A model generated the notes under the pieces. The model did no database searches, was not told the DNA's origin, and saw only the letters and a program-made list of their open reading frames with translations. The translations under genes were made by a program, and so were the position numbers. Positions 31,625 to 42,250 of a DNA stretch of 64,000 nucleotides are shown here, piece by piece; position 1 is the stretch's first letter, and each line of letters opens with the position of its first letter. Source of the DNA: Imperialibacter sp963977595 (GTDB taxonomy: Bacteria; Bacteroidota; Bacteroidia; Cytophagales; Cyclobacteriaceae); assembly GCF_048007035.1 (NCBI RefSeq), contig NZ_CP180355.1, forward strand, positions 1,550,001-1,614,000, in the 5' to 3' direction.

Positions 31625-32800
31625 TTATTTAGCAATGAACAAGAAGTCGCTGGCCTCCTGGTCAGAGCCGAAAGCGCCAAATCGTGGAGTGGTTTGCAGT
31701 CGCTCCATAAAAGAATTAAGCTCTGTCAGGGTAAGGAGCCTGTCTTCGCCTCCATTGGTCTTTAGTGCTTCCAAAAAACGTGAGGCAAAGGGAGAGTGCT
31801 TCCCTGCAATGCCGTCCGAAACATATTCCTTGCCGCCGCTGGTAAGGTACTTTCTGGTGCGCACTGCCAGCTTCTTAACCATAAACTCAACGTTGTCTAT
31901 TTCTGAATATACGCTGCGGGAGCTCGCAAGTACCGGGTCAAATGTCCCACCAAAACAGACGTCCATCACGAGGAATATATGATCGCATTTAATATTATCA
32001 ATATTATTCCTTAGCCGGTTGTGCGAGATGTAGGTGTTTTTTCCCGGATCGTTGGCTATTGAATTTCGTGCTACGACATAGCCCTCCCCGAAAGTTTCGT
32101 CATACTGACCATGCCCGGCAAAAAAAATAAACAGCTGATCCTGTGGCTTGTAATTGCGAAGTGCATACTCCCTCAAGATGGTGAAAACGTCGTTTTGATC
32201 AATATTTTCCACAATCCTCACTTCAAATCCATATCGCTCCTCCAGTTCTTTACCAATGGCCTTTGAATCGTAGATTGGATTCACCAGATCCCCCCAGTTG
32301 TCGTATTGGTCGGTAGCAAAAAAGAGGGCATAGTCCTTTCGGTCGATGGCCACTGCATCCTTCAACGCATTCATCCCTACCACCACCGACCGGAAATCGG
32401 ATACAACACCTCCATGTTCTGTTTCGGCTATAATTTCGATATAGCTTTGTCCGTCGGGTAGGTAGAGATTTTGCTGAACGGTGGTCATAAGCGGGCTCTC
32501 AAGCTCAACGTTTTTTGTCGCCGACGGCTCCCCATCGTTTGAGCTCTTCAGGGCCAGTCTCACCGACTTTAAAGGCTCGGAGCTAACTACCGTGGCCTTT
32601 ACATCGACCCTGTTTTCCTGACTGTTTGTGTACTCAAGACGTGGAAGCTCCCAGACTATTCGGGGTAGCGTAGTTGGGCTCGATGATTTGGTAACATCAA
32701 AATGAACCTGATTGGTGCGGGTGGCTACCACTTGCCCATGCACCTGCGGGCTGGCAAGAAACACTAGCAGGAGGCAAATAAATTGTGTAGATGCTTTCAT
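31625..32800 (-). CDS. Secreted caspase-like (C14) peptidase
   Basis: A 391-residue protein with signal peptide (cleavage after QVHGQ). A beta-sandwich domain spans about 40-145. The caspase-like domain is at about 155-390: DYALFFATDQYDNWGDL, AIGKELEERYGFEV, catalytic His230 in FIFFAGHGQYDE, catalytic Cys282 in FLVMDVCFGGTFD. Both dyad residues are present. The gene overlaps the giant T9SS protein gene by four bases (ATGA), so translation is coupled. It may process the giant surface protein or act in the same periplasmic pathway; this is inference. Confidence 0.9.
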   Translation of the reverse strand: MKASTQFICLLLVFLASPQVHGQVVATRTNQVHFDVTKSSSPTTLPRIVWELPRLEYTNSQENRVDVKATVVSSEPLKSVRLALKSSNDGEPSATKNVELESPLMTTVQQNLYLPDGQSYIEIIAETEHGGVVSDFRSVVVGMNALKDAVAIDRKDYALFFATDQYDNWGDLVNPIYDSKAIGKELEERYGFEVRIVENIDQNDVFTILREYALRNYKPQDQLFIFFAGHGQYDETFGEGYVVARNSIANDPGKNTYISHNRLRNNIDNIKCDHIFLVMDVCFGGTFDPVLASSRSVYSEIDNVEFMVKKLAVRTRKYLTSGGKEYVSDGIAGKHSPFASRFLEALKTNGGEDRLLTLTELNSFMERLQTTPRFGAFGSDQEASDFLFIAK

Positions 32801-35800
32801 CGGAGTAATAGTTTCTTTTGAAGTGGCGCCATATCACTATTTTCAATCACTAGTTGATAAATGTATAAACCTTGTGGAATATCCTGTCGGGCAATCTCCC
32901 AGTCAAATTCATAAAAGCCCGGGCCAAAGGAACCTTCCACCACTCTTTTCACACGACTGCCGTTCAAATCGAAAACGTCGATATGCATATCCCGCTGCGG
33001 GCCTGTCGGCAGCAAAACGGGAATGGTGGTGCGGTAGGTTGCCGGATTTGGGTAGGCTGTTCCTAGAATCAGTTGGTTGAATGCAGGTAGGCTGCCATCG
33101 GCCTGATAGTAGACTTCGAAACTGGCAGCCCCGTCAGTTAGTTTCGCCGTAAAACCGCTGTGCTTTTTCATGTCGATCAGGCTGCCTGACGACCTATCGA
33201 GAAGATAAAGCGAGGCAGTCCGGCTTTGAATGCCAGTGTTGTCCCAGGTGAGATCCGCCACCCGAGAGTTGGTGTTAGACCTGAAATTGAACTCCCAAAC
33301 GTGTGCCTGAGCGGTAGTGGCTATATCCGTGGCAAACCAGGCATAAAAGTAGTCTTCATGCCTCGTGTATAGCTCATTGTAGAAAACAAATCGGGGCAGC
33401 AGCATTTTGTCAAGCGCATCCTTTCCATGGGAAGCATCTGGGTGCATCCCAAAACCACCGATAGAATACAAACCACCCTGCAGGCTGAACGGTATAGCCC
33501 AATCGGGGCCGTCGATGTTCAGATTGGCTGTTTTGATCTCTTTCTGAGCCAACTGCCGACCGCCAGGAGGGCTGGTGAACGGCGAGACCTGAGCCACCGA
33601 GTTTTCCTCCGCCCACACAAAGCCGCCAGAGAATGGTGCCACCAAATCGCCATCGATAAAGGTCAAACTGGTGTTGTCGAACACTTTGAGTGTTTCTACC
33701 GTCCCCGACAAATTGTTGGACGCTATTGTTTCGTCCCAGGAAATGGGTACGTTGAATGGGTTGCCAATCTGATTCCAACCTTTGGTAAGACTGATTTGGA
33801 ATGGAATTTCCGCATTCACCTGTCCCGAACCGATATTGATCTTAATCGGCTTTACCGCATTGAACCAGTAGCCTTTTCCCAGCTCTATTTTGTTGATACC
33901 CTCGCCTTTGTCCAAGTACTTCCCACTGCCCTTTCCGTCGCTTTCGTAGTGCAAAATCCGCCAGTCTACTTTGTATCGCAACGGGCCAGTTTCGTTGAAT
34001 ATGGTTTCTATAAAATTATCTTTCAGCACGTAAGGAATCGAGAACATCTGCCAGTCCGACTTTTTGCCTCCAAAAACAGAGAAAGGGATCGTATCGCTTT
34101 GTGTGTCGTCAAACTCCCAAAAAATAAAGTTTTCCCGCCTGAATATGCTTGTAGACCCGTCCGAAACCTCTATTTCAAATTCCAGTCCCAGTGCATCAAG
34201 TAGTTCGGCAGTAATGGCAAATACAAAGTCGTCATTTGAGTCACGCAACATGCTCTGCGCCTCGGACCACTGATTTTGTGCGATGCCCCTGTATGTCAGC
34301 CTCGACGTGAGCTCGCCACTACCTCCCGTGGCAGCCACCTTTACCAAAGATTGCTGCTGGCCCTTTTTATACGTAGCGCTAAACGATAGGCTATTGATAG
34401 CCACCGGCAATGGGGGCGGGCTAAGAGAAACAGTTACTACATTGGAATACGGAGAAACACCGGACTCATTGGACGAACTCACCCGGTAAGTAAGCACATT
34501 TGCTTGGCTTAAACCTATAATATCGACCGGGTTAGCATTCAGCAAACTTTGTTGGAACACGAAGGTTGCGAAGCCATCGCCGGATACCTCCAGCAGATAA
34601 CCTGTAGCACCAGTCACTGGATCCCAGTTGGCCCGGAACGACGTGGGAGTAATAGACGAAGCATCTCTTGCAATCGGAGTTGGAGGTACCATCAGCACGT
34701 TTTGAATATTCGACACGGGTGACTTGCCCGACCCGTTGGCCGACCTCACCCTAGCCTGAAATACCCTGCCTGCTTCAAGCCCTGAAAGAACCAGCATTGT
34801 ATCTGCTACAGGTAGTCCGTTGAATTCCGACACCAGCGTTTGAAATCCATTGTTTGACACGTCTACTTCGTACCCTTGTGCGCCTTTCACCGGCGGCCAC
34901 GACAAGGTTGCTACCGACTGCCCAATATTTGCTGCGGGGCGCAGCTGGGGCGCATTGGGAATAGTGATGAACGAAGTAACTCCGAAGTCCGGCGTTGAAC
35001 CTTGTCCGCTTCTGCCGCTGGTATTCACCGACTGCACTTTTACATAGTAATCCTGGCCGGGAAGCAGTTTTTCAAGCGAGTAAAAAGGGACGGCGGAGGG
35101 GAAGTCTTTTAAAACACTTCCGGAGCTTTCGAACTCCTGATTTGTGTTGAGGTCGACCAGGTAGGAAGTTGCTTCATCGGGCACCGACCAGCTTAAAATA
35201 GCCGACACCTGAGTAATGTTGCTGACCGCATTGAGTACTGGTGCCCTGGGTATCGAGCGAATGGTGATTACGTTTGAATAGGGTGAATTTCCTGATGAGT
35301 TGTACGCCCGCACCCTGGCAAAATAAGTCTTGCCGGCCTCCAAAATGGTTAGCTGATGGAACACTGTATCCTTATGAATACTTTTCAACACACCGCCCGA
35401 TCCGTAACCGGCCAGAGCAAATGCAGAGTTAGTAAAATTAAAGTCAGTCGAAACCTCAAGGTGGTATCCGTTCAATACTTCCGGTACTACCGACCACTTG
35501 AGCCGGGCCGAGGTCTGCGAAATATCGGTTAGGAAATCGCTGCCCGTGAAAATTGGTGTCGCCGGCAATGTCAATATGGTGATTGTCTCGGTAGGGTTCG
35601 AGCTTCCCGACTCATTGTAGGCAAAAACCCTTGCATAGTACCGGCTGCCAGGCTGAAGCCCGGCGAGTGACTCCACCGCAGTGGTTTTTGACAACAATTT
35701 GTTATGATATCCTTCGAGAAATGCTTCTTCGCTGGCAAAGCTTCCGTCAGTAGAAACATCAAAAATGAATCCATCGAAGATTCCCTGGACAGGCTCCCAC

Positions 35801-38800
35801 CCGATGCTGGCCGACGTCTGCAATAGCTCCGAGATACCCTTGTTATCGGCCAAACCCGGCGTATCGGGAGTGGTTACTATCCGAATTACCTCCGAAGATG
35901 GAGACTGACCCGACTCATTGAAAGTCCGCAGGCGAAGAAAATACTCGGTGCCGGATGAGAGCCCGCCAACCTCAATCGATGTCGCCTCTGCGTCAACCAG
36001 TTGGGCATTATGTCCAGGCACGAAAGCTTCCTCGCTCTCGAAGCTGCCTTCCGTGGAAACGTCGAGGTAGTAACCCTCAAAAATTCCCGGCGGCGCTATC
36101 CAGTGGGCTGTAAAAGCCGATTGAGATATGTTGCTCAACTTATCTTCCGCCTGATCCGGAAAGATCGGCGTCACCGGTAATGTAAGTACCTGCTTTGTTG
36201 CAGAATAGTCCGATTCTCCGTTGTCGCTATATGCTTTTACCCTAAAAAAGTACCTGGTGCCTGCTTCAAGTGCCGATACTTTGAGTATCCTTGCCGATTC
36301 GCTGAACGAAGCCTTCAATGGAAGAAAATCCTCGCTTTCTGATATTTCGACGTCAAACGTGAGCGCCCACGCCTCCTCATACGCAACATCAAATCCGCTT
36401 TGTTCAATCGCTGTGGCATCGTCTACTCTTGGCGTGCCTGGCACAAAACTTATTTCCCAAAGGTCGTTTTTGAACCCTTCCAGTGTTTTTCCTCCATAAA
36501 CCCATAAATTTTTGTCCACGCCTTTAAAAGCGTTATGCCCGTGTCTGGCACCAATCACGTTTAGCTGATCCGGCTCTCCCTTGCTGCCGTACTCATCAGG
36601 CGCTCCGGTAAAGTCGGCGCCGCCCATCCACGCCCATCCGCCCACTTGCAGGTCGTACTTCCAGAGATCGTTGTAGGGATTAAAGCCGTCGGTGCCACCA
36701 AAAAGCCAGAAATCTCCCGCATCGTCTGTCCATGCTTCGAAATCATACCTTGCAGGTGGCACATTTGCCGGGTCGGCCACTCCAGGGGTTCCGTAATATC
36801 CATAATCATACACCCCCTCACTTCCACTCACCCACGTCCAAACGCCTGATTCAATATTATACATCCATAGATCGTTCATGGCTCCGATATTGCCTGCTAT
36901 ATCCCACCCAAAGCCTCCAAACACCCAAATATTGCCAGCGCTATCCATCCATGCCTTTGCGTATGCTTTAGAGCCAATGGCATTTTTGCCTGCAGGAACG
37001 CCCTTTTGGCCGAAAATTCCCGGTAGCTCCGAGCTTTTGAAGCCTGAAAACCACGTCCATTTATTGGTGGCAGGATTGTACCTCCACAGGTCATTGAACG
37101 TTTTATCCCACCAGTTGCCCCGCTCCGCTCCGCCGAATAGCCAAAACATCCCTTCGTTGTCGACCCAGGAGGCCGCTCCATACCGGGCGCCCGGCGAAGA
37201 TGTGCCCTCAACACCTTTAGTGCCATAAACACCCCGCTGTCCCTCCACACTACTGCCGCCTATCCAGGTATATGTGTTTTCGTCCGGATCATATTTCCAG
37301 AGGTCGTTCCGTGCTGATGACGGCGATTTACCCCCAAAGAACCAGAGATTTCCATCGCTACCATACCATGAGGATGCATTGAGTCGTGGCGGGGGTATAT
37401 TGGATGAGCTGCTGATGCCCTTGGCCCCATAGTTACCCGAGGTTTTGTCGAGCAGCAGGCTGCCTCCCAGGTATTTCCAGCTTTGGGTGGACTGGTCGTA
37501 AGTCCACAGATCATTGAAAAAACCATTTATTTTTTTGTAGGGGTCATCCGTACCGCCAAGCTTTTCATTCGGGTCGTTTGTACCACCCAGCAGCCATAAG
37601 TCCCCGTCGTTGTCAACCCATTCGATAGCGCCCATTCTACCACCAGGAGTTGGCACATGGCCATTCCCAGGCACGCCGTAGTCGCCACTTTTTTCTTTTA
37701 TCGGCTTGTCATTGCCACCCCACCAGGTCCATTCCAGCGATGAGGGGTTGAGCTGGAACAGATCGTTGTAATAGCCGAGTTCGGAGCCGCCAAACAGCCA
37801 GAAGCTTCCGTCGGACGACTTGAATACGGCGGCGTCTCTTCTTGATCCCGGATTGTTGTCGATGTTGGCTTCACCGAGTGACCCATAGATGCCTGAGTTG
37901 CCACCGTAAGTAGGCCCCCCCTCCCAGGCCCACTGTCCCGTCGTGGGATTAAAGCTCCAAAGGTCGTTCATCCACCAGCGGAAATTGTAGTTGTCTTTGC
38001 CATGGCCACCAAAAAGCCATAGCTTACCGTCGTCGCCATACCATGCGGCAGCACCACTTCGTCCTCCGGGAAGGGATTCATCTGAGGGCTCACCGAGCGT
38101 GCCGTACACCGGATCTTCGCCGAGAAAGTCGTTGCCCGCTACCCAGGTCCATTCGCCCGACTCAATATTGTACCTCCAAAGGTCATTGAAGTACTGGTCA
38201 TAATCTTCAGAATACCCCCCAAACAACCAAAAGTCTCCATTGCTATCAGTCCAGGTAACTGCGTTGGCTCTTGAACCAGGCATATTGCTGGTGCTGCCCT
38301 CACCCAGGGTACCATAGGTGCCGCCGACACCCTTGTAATCTTCCCCTCCCATCCACGTCCAATTCCCGGTCTGTGAATTGTACTTCCAAAGATCATTCAG
38401 GTGTCCAAGTGTGCCATAAGCATCGTAGCCATACCCTCCAAAAATCCAGATATTGTCGTCTGAGTCTATCCACCCGCTTGGGTAAGAGCGGCCTCCGGGG
38501 TAGTTGCTGACATTTGCCACTCCCATAACTCCATACACACCAGGCTCGTCAATACTCTCCAAACCGGCCACCAAAATCCACCTGTTGTTCTCTCTGTCAT
38601 ATTGATGAATCGCATTGAGCTGCCCGGCTGTGGCAAATTCATTGAGGCCGTAGCCCCCAAACATAAAGAAATCGCCATCTGAGTTGGTAAGTCCAAGGGC
38701 CTGAGCCCGCCCCCCGATACTTGATTTGGGCAGCACCGTATCGTCAATCCAGTTAGAATAGTCGCCGACACCAAGCCCTCCTGAAACAAGAGGGAAGTCA

Positions 38801-41010
38801 AAATTACTTTGCCCGATATGGGTGGCCATGCCAGATACTGGTATCGCCTGCAACTCTACCAGGTCGCTGCCAGCCAGCTCGCCATCAACGTATAAGCTTA
38901 TTTGGTCGAGGGATCCGTCTGCATCATGAGCAACCGTCACGGCAACGTGGTGCCAAAAATCATCATCAAGTCGCAGAGAGTACGCTCCGACAGCTGCGTT
39001 TGAATGCTGTTCAAAAATCAACTGGCCGTCGAGGATGTAAAGCGCAATAGCGCCGGCCTCTGCTGGTTCGGAATATGTAGGGTTGGAGTACGAGAAAATA
39101 GTAGCGTCATCATCGGTTTTTACCCAGGTTTCCCACGTGAAGTCTGAGTTATACTGGTTGACGTTGGGAACGGAGACATAGTCGTCAATACCATCAAAGG
39201 ATAGTATATATTCGCTGTTGGTAAAAACAGAAATATTGTCAATGGCAATCCCTGCAAGTTCTTCTGCGCAACATCCGTCCGTTAAAAAAACAAATCGGAA
39301 GTAGACCTGGGACTCATAGTTATATCTACTGAGCTCATGATAGGCGGTTCTCCAACCATTGCTATAATGCCACCCTTCCTCACCAAACAGGCCACTAACG
39401 CCGTCGTACCAATTAACCCCTGTCTCCGAGTTGCCAATCCTCTCCCAGTTAGTGCCATCCAGGCTTCCCTCCAGCCACAATACGTCGTCGTGCCCCCACA
39501 GTTCAAGATACAGGTCAAAAGAGATATAGGCATAAGCAGTCGTGCTAAAGTCGAATAGCTGAGAGGTGAGATAGAAAGTGCCGCTAAGCTCGGTGGCATC
39601 ACCATCAAGATCGGTCACCCAGGAATTGTCATAATCGGCGGGAATGCCATAGGTCGGCACTCCCCACTCAAATCCGTCGGAGGGTCCGTCGGGCGTCCAG
39701 TCCCCACCTCCCAACTCAAAATCGTCAGAATAAATGATGGAAAGGTTATTTGTAAAAAAGGGAGAAATTGCGTCTTCCAGATAATTGGATGCGTCACCTA
39801 TCAAATCGAAATTGTTCAGCGTACCGTGGTTGCCATTGCTTGAATGATCATTAACAGATGTATGGAAGGTATTGTCTCCCCCGGCGCTGCCGTGTCGGAA
39901 GTCGTAGTACATTAAGAGGCCTGGGTCTCCCGGATCCGCCGTGGCCATCTCGGCCTCTATAGCAGCGGCTGACTTAGCGATACTCCATATTTTCGAAAAG
40001 GTGACCTCACCGTCGAGATTGGGATACTTGATGAACTCGTCGAGCGTACCATTGTTCCCATTGGGTGTCTGGTCAAATACGTCGACTTCAGTCTGGTTGT
40101 CGCCGTTGGCAATCCCCTGATCAAATGCGTAGTAAACAATCAGATCATCTTCGCTACCTGATAACCTCTCCACAAGGTTGATGCGTATTTCCTCTGATGT
40201 TCTCGCCGACTTCCACACCCTGAAATTATCAAAAGCGGCATTAAGCGGGCCATTGAAACCGTTGCCCAGCTTGGTAACATAGGCACTGCCGACACCATGT
40301 GGAATCACCTGGTCAAAATTCTTCAGAAAGGACGCTTCTTCTGTTCCATCAACGAAAAGCGTAACCAGCTCCTGATTGCCCGACTGGTTGGCCTTAAAGG
40401 TAAGCGCAAGATGATGCCATTGCCCATCGTTAATCCTTGTGAACGACTGGGCGTAGGTGTCGCTAACGACCTCAGTAAAAGCCTTTGCATATCCGTCGTT
40501 GATCGCAAGTGAAATATTACCTACCCCAGAGCAACATTCTCCCGTTTTAGTCGATTCCGCATATTCCAGCACCGTGCCTTCTTCCGCTTCTGTTTTTATC
40601 CATATTTCCCAGGTAAAGTCCATATGGTAATCCTTGAACCCAACCATTTCAACTACATCGTCCAGACCATCAAAACGAAGCGAAAGATCAGCTTCGTAGT
40701 CAGCAATAGCGCCCGCATAGTTGGCGCCATGCATCCAGGTCCACTCTTTGTCCCTGATAGAATACCGCCACATGTCGTTGAAGTAACCTTCGTCTCCATT
40801 TTTATCGTACCCGTAGCCACCGAAAATCCAAAGGTTACCCTCCTCATCGACCCACGAGGTGCCGTTTTCCCGGGCGCCAATTCCGGTTGTTTGTACCACT
40901 GACCCCCTGGAGGGTTGCGAATCTCCACTCGCCCACTTGTACAGGGCATTTTGGGCCGCCAAAGCATGGCCAAGAGCGAAGCTAATAAGGCATAATGCTG
41001 TCTTCTTCAT
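32797..41010 (-). CDS. Giant T9SS-secreted LamG/kelch/Fn3 surface protein
   Basis: A 2737-residue exported protein. After a signal peptide come LamG/concanavalin-like domains (about 105-280 and 605-745; FDGLDDVVEM, FDGIDDYVSV), with a MAM-like beta domain between them. A long array of kelch-type blades covers about 750-1530, each with the pattern W-x-D-x-x-G-x-x-W-x-F-G-G and N-D-L-W-x-Y. About eight fibronectin type III repeats follow (1530-2240; GxxYFARVRAYNxSGxS), then a beta domain, and a C-terminal type A T9SS sorting domain (about 2650-2737; YPNPATYRTTIPV, GLYIYQLVI). It is secreted through the T9SS and anchored or released at the surface, probably as an adhesin or glycan-binding factor. 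First six residues and gene order place it in an operon with the flanking genes. Confidence 0.92.
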   Translation of the reverse strand: MKKTALCLISFALGHALAAQNALYKWASGDSQPSRGSVVQTTGIGARENGTSWVDEEGNLWIFGGYGYDKNGDEGYFNDMWRYSIRDKEWTWMHGANYAGAIADYEADLSLRFDGLDDVVEMVGFKDYHMDFTWEIWIKTEAEEGTVLEYAESTKTGECCSGVGNISLAINDGYAKAFTEVVSDTYAQSFTRINDGQWHHLALTFKANQSGNQELVTLFVDGTEEASFLKNFDQVIPHGVGSAYVTKLGNGFNGPLNAAFDNFRVWKSARTSEEIRINLVERLSGSEDDLIVYYAFDQGIANGDNQTEVDVFDQTPNGNNGTLDEFIKYPNLDGEVTFSKIWSIAKSAAAIEAEMATADPGDPGLLMYYDFRHGSAGGDNTFHTSVNDHSSNGNHGTLNNFDLIGDASNYLEDAISPFFTNNLSIIYSDDFELGGGDWTPDGPSDGFEWGVPTYGIPADYDNSWVTDLDGDATELSGTFYLTSQLFDFSTTAYAYISFDLYLELWGHDDVLWLEGSLDGTNWERIGNSETGVNWYDGVSGLFGEEGWHYSNGWRTAYHELSRYNYESQVYFRFVFLTDGCCAEELAGIAIDNISVFTNSEYILSFDGIDDYVSVPNVNQYNSDFTWETWVKTDDDATIFSYSNPTYSEPAEAGAIALYILDGQLIFEQHSNAAVGAYSLRLDDDFWHHVAVTVAHDADGSLDQISLYVDGELAGSDLVELQAIPVSGMATHIGQSNFDFPLVSGGLGVGDYSNWIDDTVLPKSSIGGRAQALGLTNSDGDFFMFGGYGLNEFATAGQLNAIHQYDRENNRWILVAGLESIDEPGVYGVMGVANVSNYPGGRSYPSGWIDSDDNIWIFGGYGYDAYGTLGHLNDLWKYNSQTGNWTWMGGEDYKGVGGTYGTLGEGSTSNMPGSRANAVTWTDSNGDFWLFGGYSEDYDQYFNDLWRYNIESGEWTWVAGNDFLGEDPVYGTLGEPSDESLPGGRSGAAAWYGDDGKLWLFGGHGKDNYNFRWWMNDLWSFNPTTGQWAWEGGPTYGGNSGIYGSLGEANIDNNPGSRRDAAVFKSSDGSFWLFGGSELGYYNDLFQLNPSSLEWTWWGGNDKPIKEKSGDYGVPGNGHVPTPGGRMGAIEWVDNDGDLWLLGGTNDPNEKLGGTDDPYKKINGFFNDLWTYDQSTQSWKYLGGSLLLDKTSGNYGAKGISSSSNIPPPRLNASSWYGSDGNLWFFGGKSPSSARNDLWKYDPDENTYTWIGGSSVEGQRGVYGTKGVEGTSSPGARYGAASWVDNEGMFWLFGGAERGNWWDKTFNDLWRYNPATNKWTWFSGFKSSELPGIFGQKGVPAGKNAIGSKAYAKAWMDSAGNIWVFGGFGWDIAGNIGAMNDLWMYNIESGVWTWVSGSEGVYDYGYYGTPGVADPANVPPARYDFEAWTDDAGDFWLFGGTDGFNPYNDLWKYDLQVGGWAWMGGADFTGAPDEYGSKGEPDQLNVIGARHGHNAFKGVDKNLWVYGGKTLEGFKNDLWEISFVPGTPRVDDATAIEQSGFDVAYEEAWALTFDVEISESEDFLPLKASFSESARILKVSALEAGTRYFFRVKAYSDNGESDYSATKQVLTLPVTPIFPDQAEDKLSNISQSAFTAHWIAPPGIFEGYYLDVSTEGSFESEEAFVPGHNAQLVDAEATSIEVGGLSSGTEYFLRLRTFNESGQSPSSEVIRIVTTPDTPGLADNKGISELLQTSASIGWEPVQGIFDGFIFDVSTDGSFASEEAFLEGYHNKLLSKTTAVESLAGLQPGSRYYARVFAYNESGSSNPTETITILTLPATPIFTGSDFLTDISQTSARLKWSVVPEVLNGYHLEVSTDFNFTNSAFALAGYGSGGVLKSIHKDTVFHQLTILEAGKTYFARVRAYNSSGNSPYSNVITIRSIPRAPVLNAVSNITQVSAILSWSVPDEATSYLVDLNTNQEFESSGSVLKDFPSAVPFYSLEKLLPGQDYYVKVQSVNTSGRSGQGSTPDFGVTSFITIPNAPQLRPAANIGQSVATLSWPPVKGAQGYEVDVSNNGFQTLVSEFNGLPVADTMLVLSGLEAGRVFQARVRSANGSGKSPVSNIQNVLMVPPTPIARDASSITPTSFRANWDPVTGATGYLLEVSGDGFATFVFQQSLLNANPVDIIGLSQANVLTYRVSSSNESGVSPYSNVVTVSLSPPPLPVAINSLSFSATYKKGQQQSLVKVAATGGSGELTSRLTYRGIAQNQWSEAQSMLRDSNDDFVFAITAELLDALGLEFEIEVSDGSTSIFRRENFIFWEFDDTQSDTIPFSVFGGKKSDWQMFSIPYVLKDNFIETIFNETGPLRYKVDWRILHYESDGKGSGKYLDKGEGINKIELGKGYWFNAVKPIKINIGSGQVNAEIPFQISLTKGWNQIGNPFNVPISWDETIASNNLSGTVETLKVFDNTSLTFIDGDLVAPFSGGFVWAEENSVAQVSPFTSPPGGRQLAQKEIKTANLNIDGPDWAIPFSLQGGLYSIGGFGMHPDASHGKDALDKMLLPRFVFYNELYTRHEDYFYAWFATDIATTAQAHVWEFNFRSNTNSRVADLTWDNTGIQSRTASLYLLDRSSGSLIDMKKHSGFTAKLTDGAASFEVYYQADGSLPAFNQLILGTAYPNPATYRTTIPVLLPTGPQRDMHIDVFDLNGSRVKRVVEGSFGPGFYEFDWEIARQDIPQGLYIYQLVIENSDMAPLQKKLLLR

Positions 41011-41014
41011 GGCG

Positions 41015-41758
41015 CTAGCGGGTGGGGAGACCAGGGGCAGGGATAATGGGATCTTCCTGAGTCAGCTGGTTAATTAACAGCCCTGTGGCTACGCCAACCG
41101 TGAAAAATGCGCCAAGCTTAAGGGCCAGCGGAATCTTCCTCCTTACGGTGAATTCACTGGTGAAAACCACCTCGTCCCGGTTTCGCTTGTCGCTGATCTT
41201 CAGGCGGTAGTCTTTGCCGGGCTTCACTTTTACGGGCAACGTCAGCTTGGTATTGCCTACGTTAGGACGCTCTTCGAAAACCGCTATTTTGTTTTCTCCT
41301 TTGTACAACTCAAAGTTGAGCACGTTATCGCCCCGCCCCCCAGACCATACTAGGTCGTAAGGCTTTCCTCTCTTCAGCTCCTTGTAATCTTCAAACCCAT
41401 CGAGAAAAATGAATGGCACATATACACTTCCCTTTAACTCAAATGAAAGGTTTCCGATAAAGTCATCACCAAACTCCTCCTTTGGCCTCCAGACAATCTT
41501 TTTGTTGCCGCCGACCGACAGGTTCACCCCAACATCACCCGACACCTTTTCCAGCGGCTGAATGAAGTTATCATGAGAGGAGTAAAGAAAAAGTGCATAT
41601 CTTCTTTCAAGAATGTCGTCCTTCAAATCATAGCTGATAATCGCCTCATGATCTTTTAGCTGAATTTTGGTGATTACTACCTCCTGAGCGCTCAAATAAT
41701 CAGTGGTAGCGCACTGTAGCATGACGAATCCCACAAAACTGCGAAACACTTTAGCCAT
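41015..41758 (-). CDS. Exported single-pass protein, first gene of giant-protein operon
   Basis: About 247 residues from the ATG at 41758, chosen because it opens a signal peptide (FVMLQCATTDYLSAQ); the frame extends upstream to 41899 without a plausible leader. The body is beta-rich: IISYDLKDDILERRYALFLY, VGGNKKIVWRPKEEFG, YDLVWSGGRGDNVLNFELY, resembling Bacteroidota periplasmic proteins found near caspase or sensor modules. A hydrophobic segment sits near the C-terminus (LKLGAFFTVGVATGLLI). It is 4 bases upstream of the giant gene. Function unknown; may help anchor or assemble the giant protein. Confidence 0.75.
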   Translation of the reverse strand: MAKVFRSFVGFVMLQCATTDYLSAQEVVITKIQLKDHEAIISYDLKDDILERRYALFLYSSHDNFIQPLEKVSGDVGVNLSVGGNKKIVWRPKEEFGDDFIGNLSFELKGSVYVPFIFLDGFEDYKELKRGKPYDLVWSGGRGDNVLNFELYKGENKIAVFEERPNVGNTKLTLPVKVKPGKDYRLKISDKRNRDEVVFTSEFTVRRKIPLALKLGAFFTVGVATGLLINQLTQEDPIIPAPGLPTR

Positions 41759-42250
41759 ACGTTTATCCAAAAGAAAGTCAAATGATCCTCCTGTCCCGTC
41801 TGTTTTGCAAAAAAATAGTGCAACAAAAAATGAACAACAGCTGACGAAACGGCGTGACTGAAATTGACGAAAATTCGCCATAAGTAACTCAAAAAGCAAT
41901 ACTTACCAGCAGGTATATTTTTGAAGGGGATAGCCCAGTTTGCCTGGCAGTGCATTTGATCGTAGGGAGACTGCAGGGCGGTAAAAGATGACCTTGCCTG
42001 ACAGGCTTGACCCGTATAACCAGAGCTAAGCTACATGCATGCGACCTTTGCAAGGTGCTCCCCGGCACAATAATGCTCAATCTGTTCTACAATTGACACT
42101 TTATTGTGTTCAAAATGAAACCGGGGTTTTGTAGTTATATTTCATAGCCGGGGCATCGGGTTCATGAAGGTATCATAGCTTTTGCAATCATCTCCCGGCA
42201 CAGCCAGGCAATAACCAGCAACAGGAGCACAATTACCCTTTTGAAATCCA
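41759..42250. other. Non-coding gap upstream of the giant-protein operon
   Basis: About 490 bases between two minus-strand transcription units. It should contain the promoter of the 41015-41758 gene. I see no clear hairpin, repeat or open frame of coding quality. Confidence 0.4.

Noticed and set aside
32797..41010. Many regularly spaced repeats that could suggest a CRISPR array or minisatellite
   Set aside because: They are codon-level kelch and fibronectin repeats within a single continuous coding frame.
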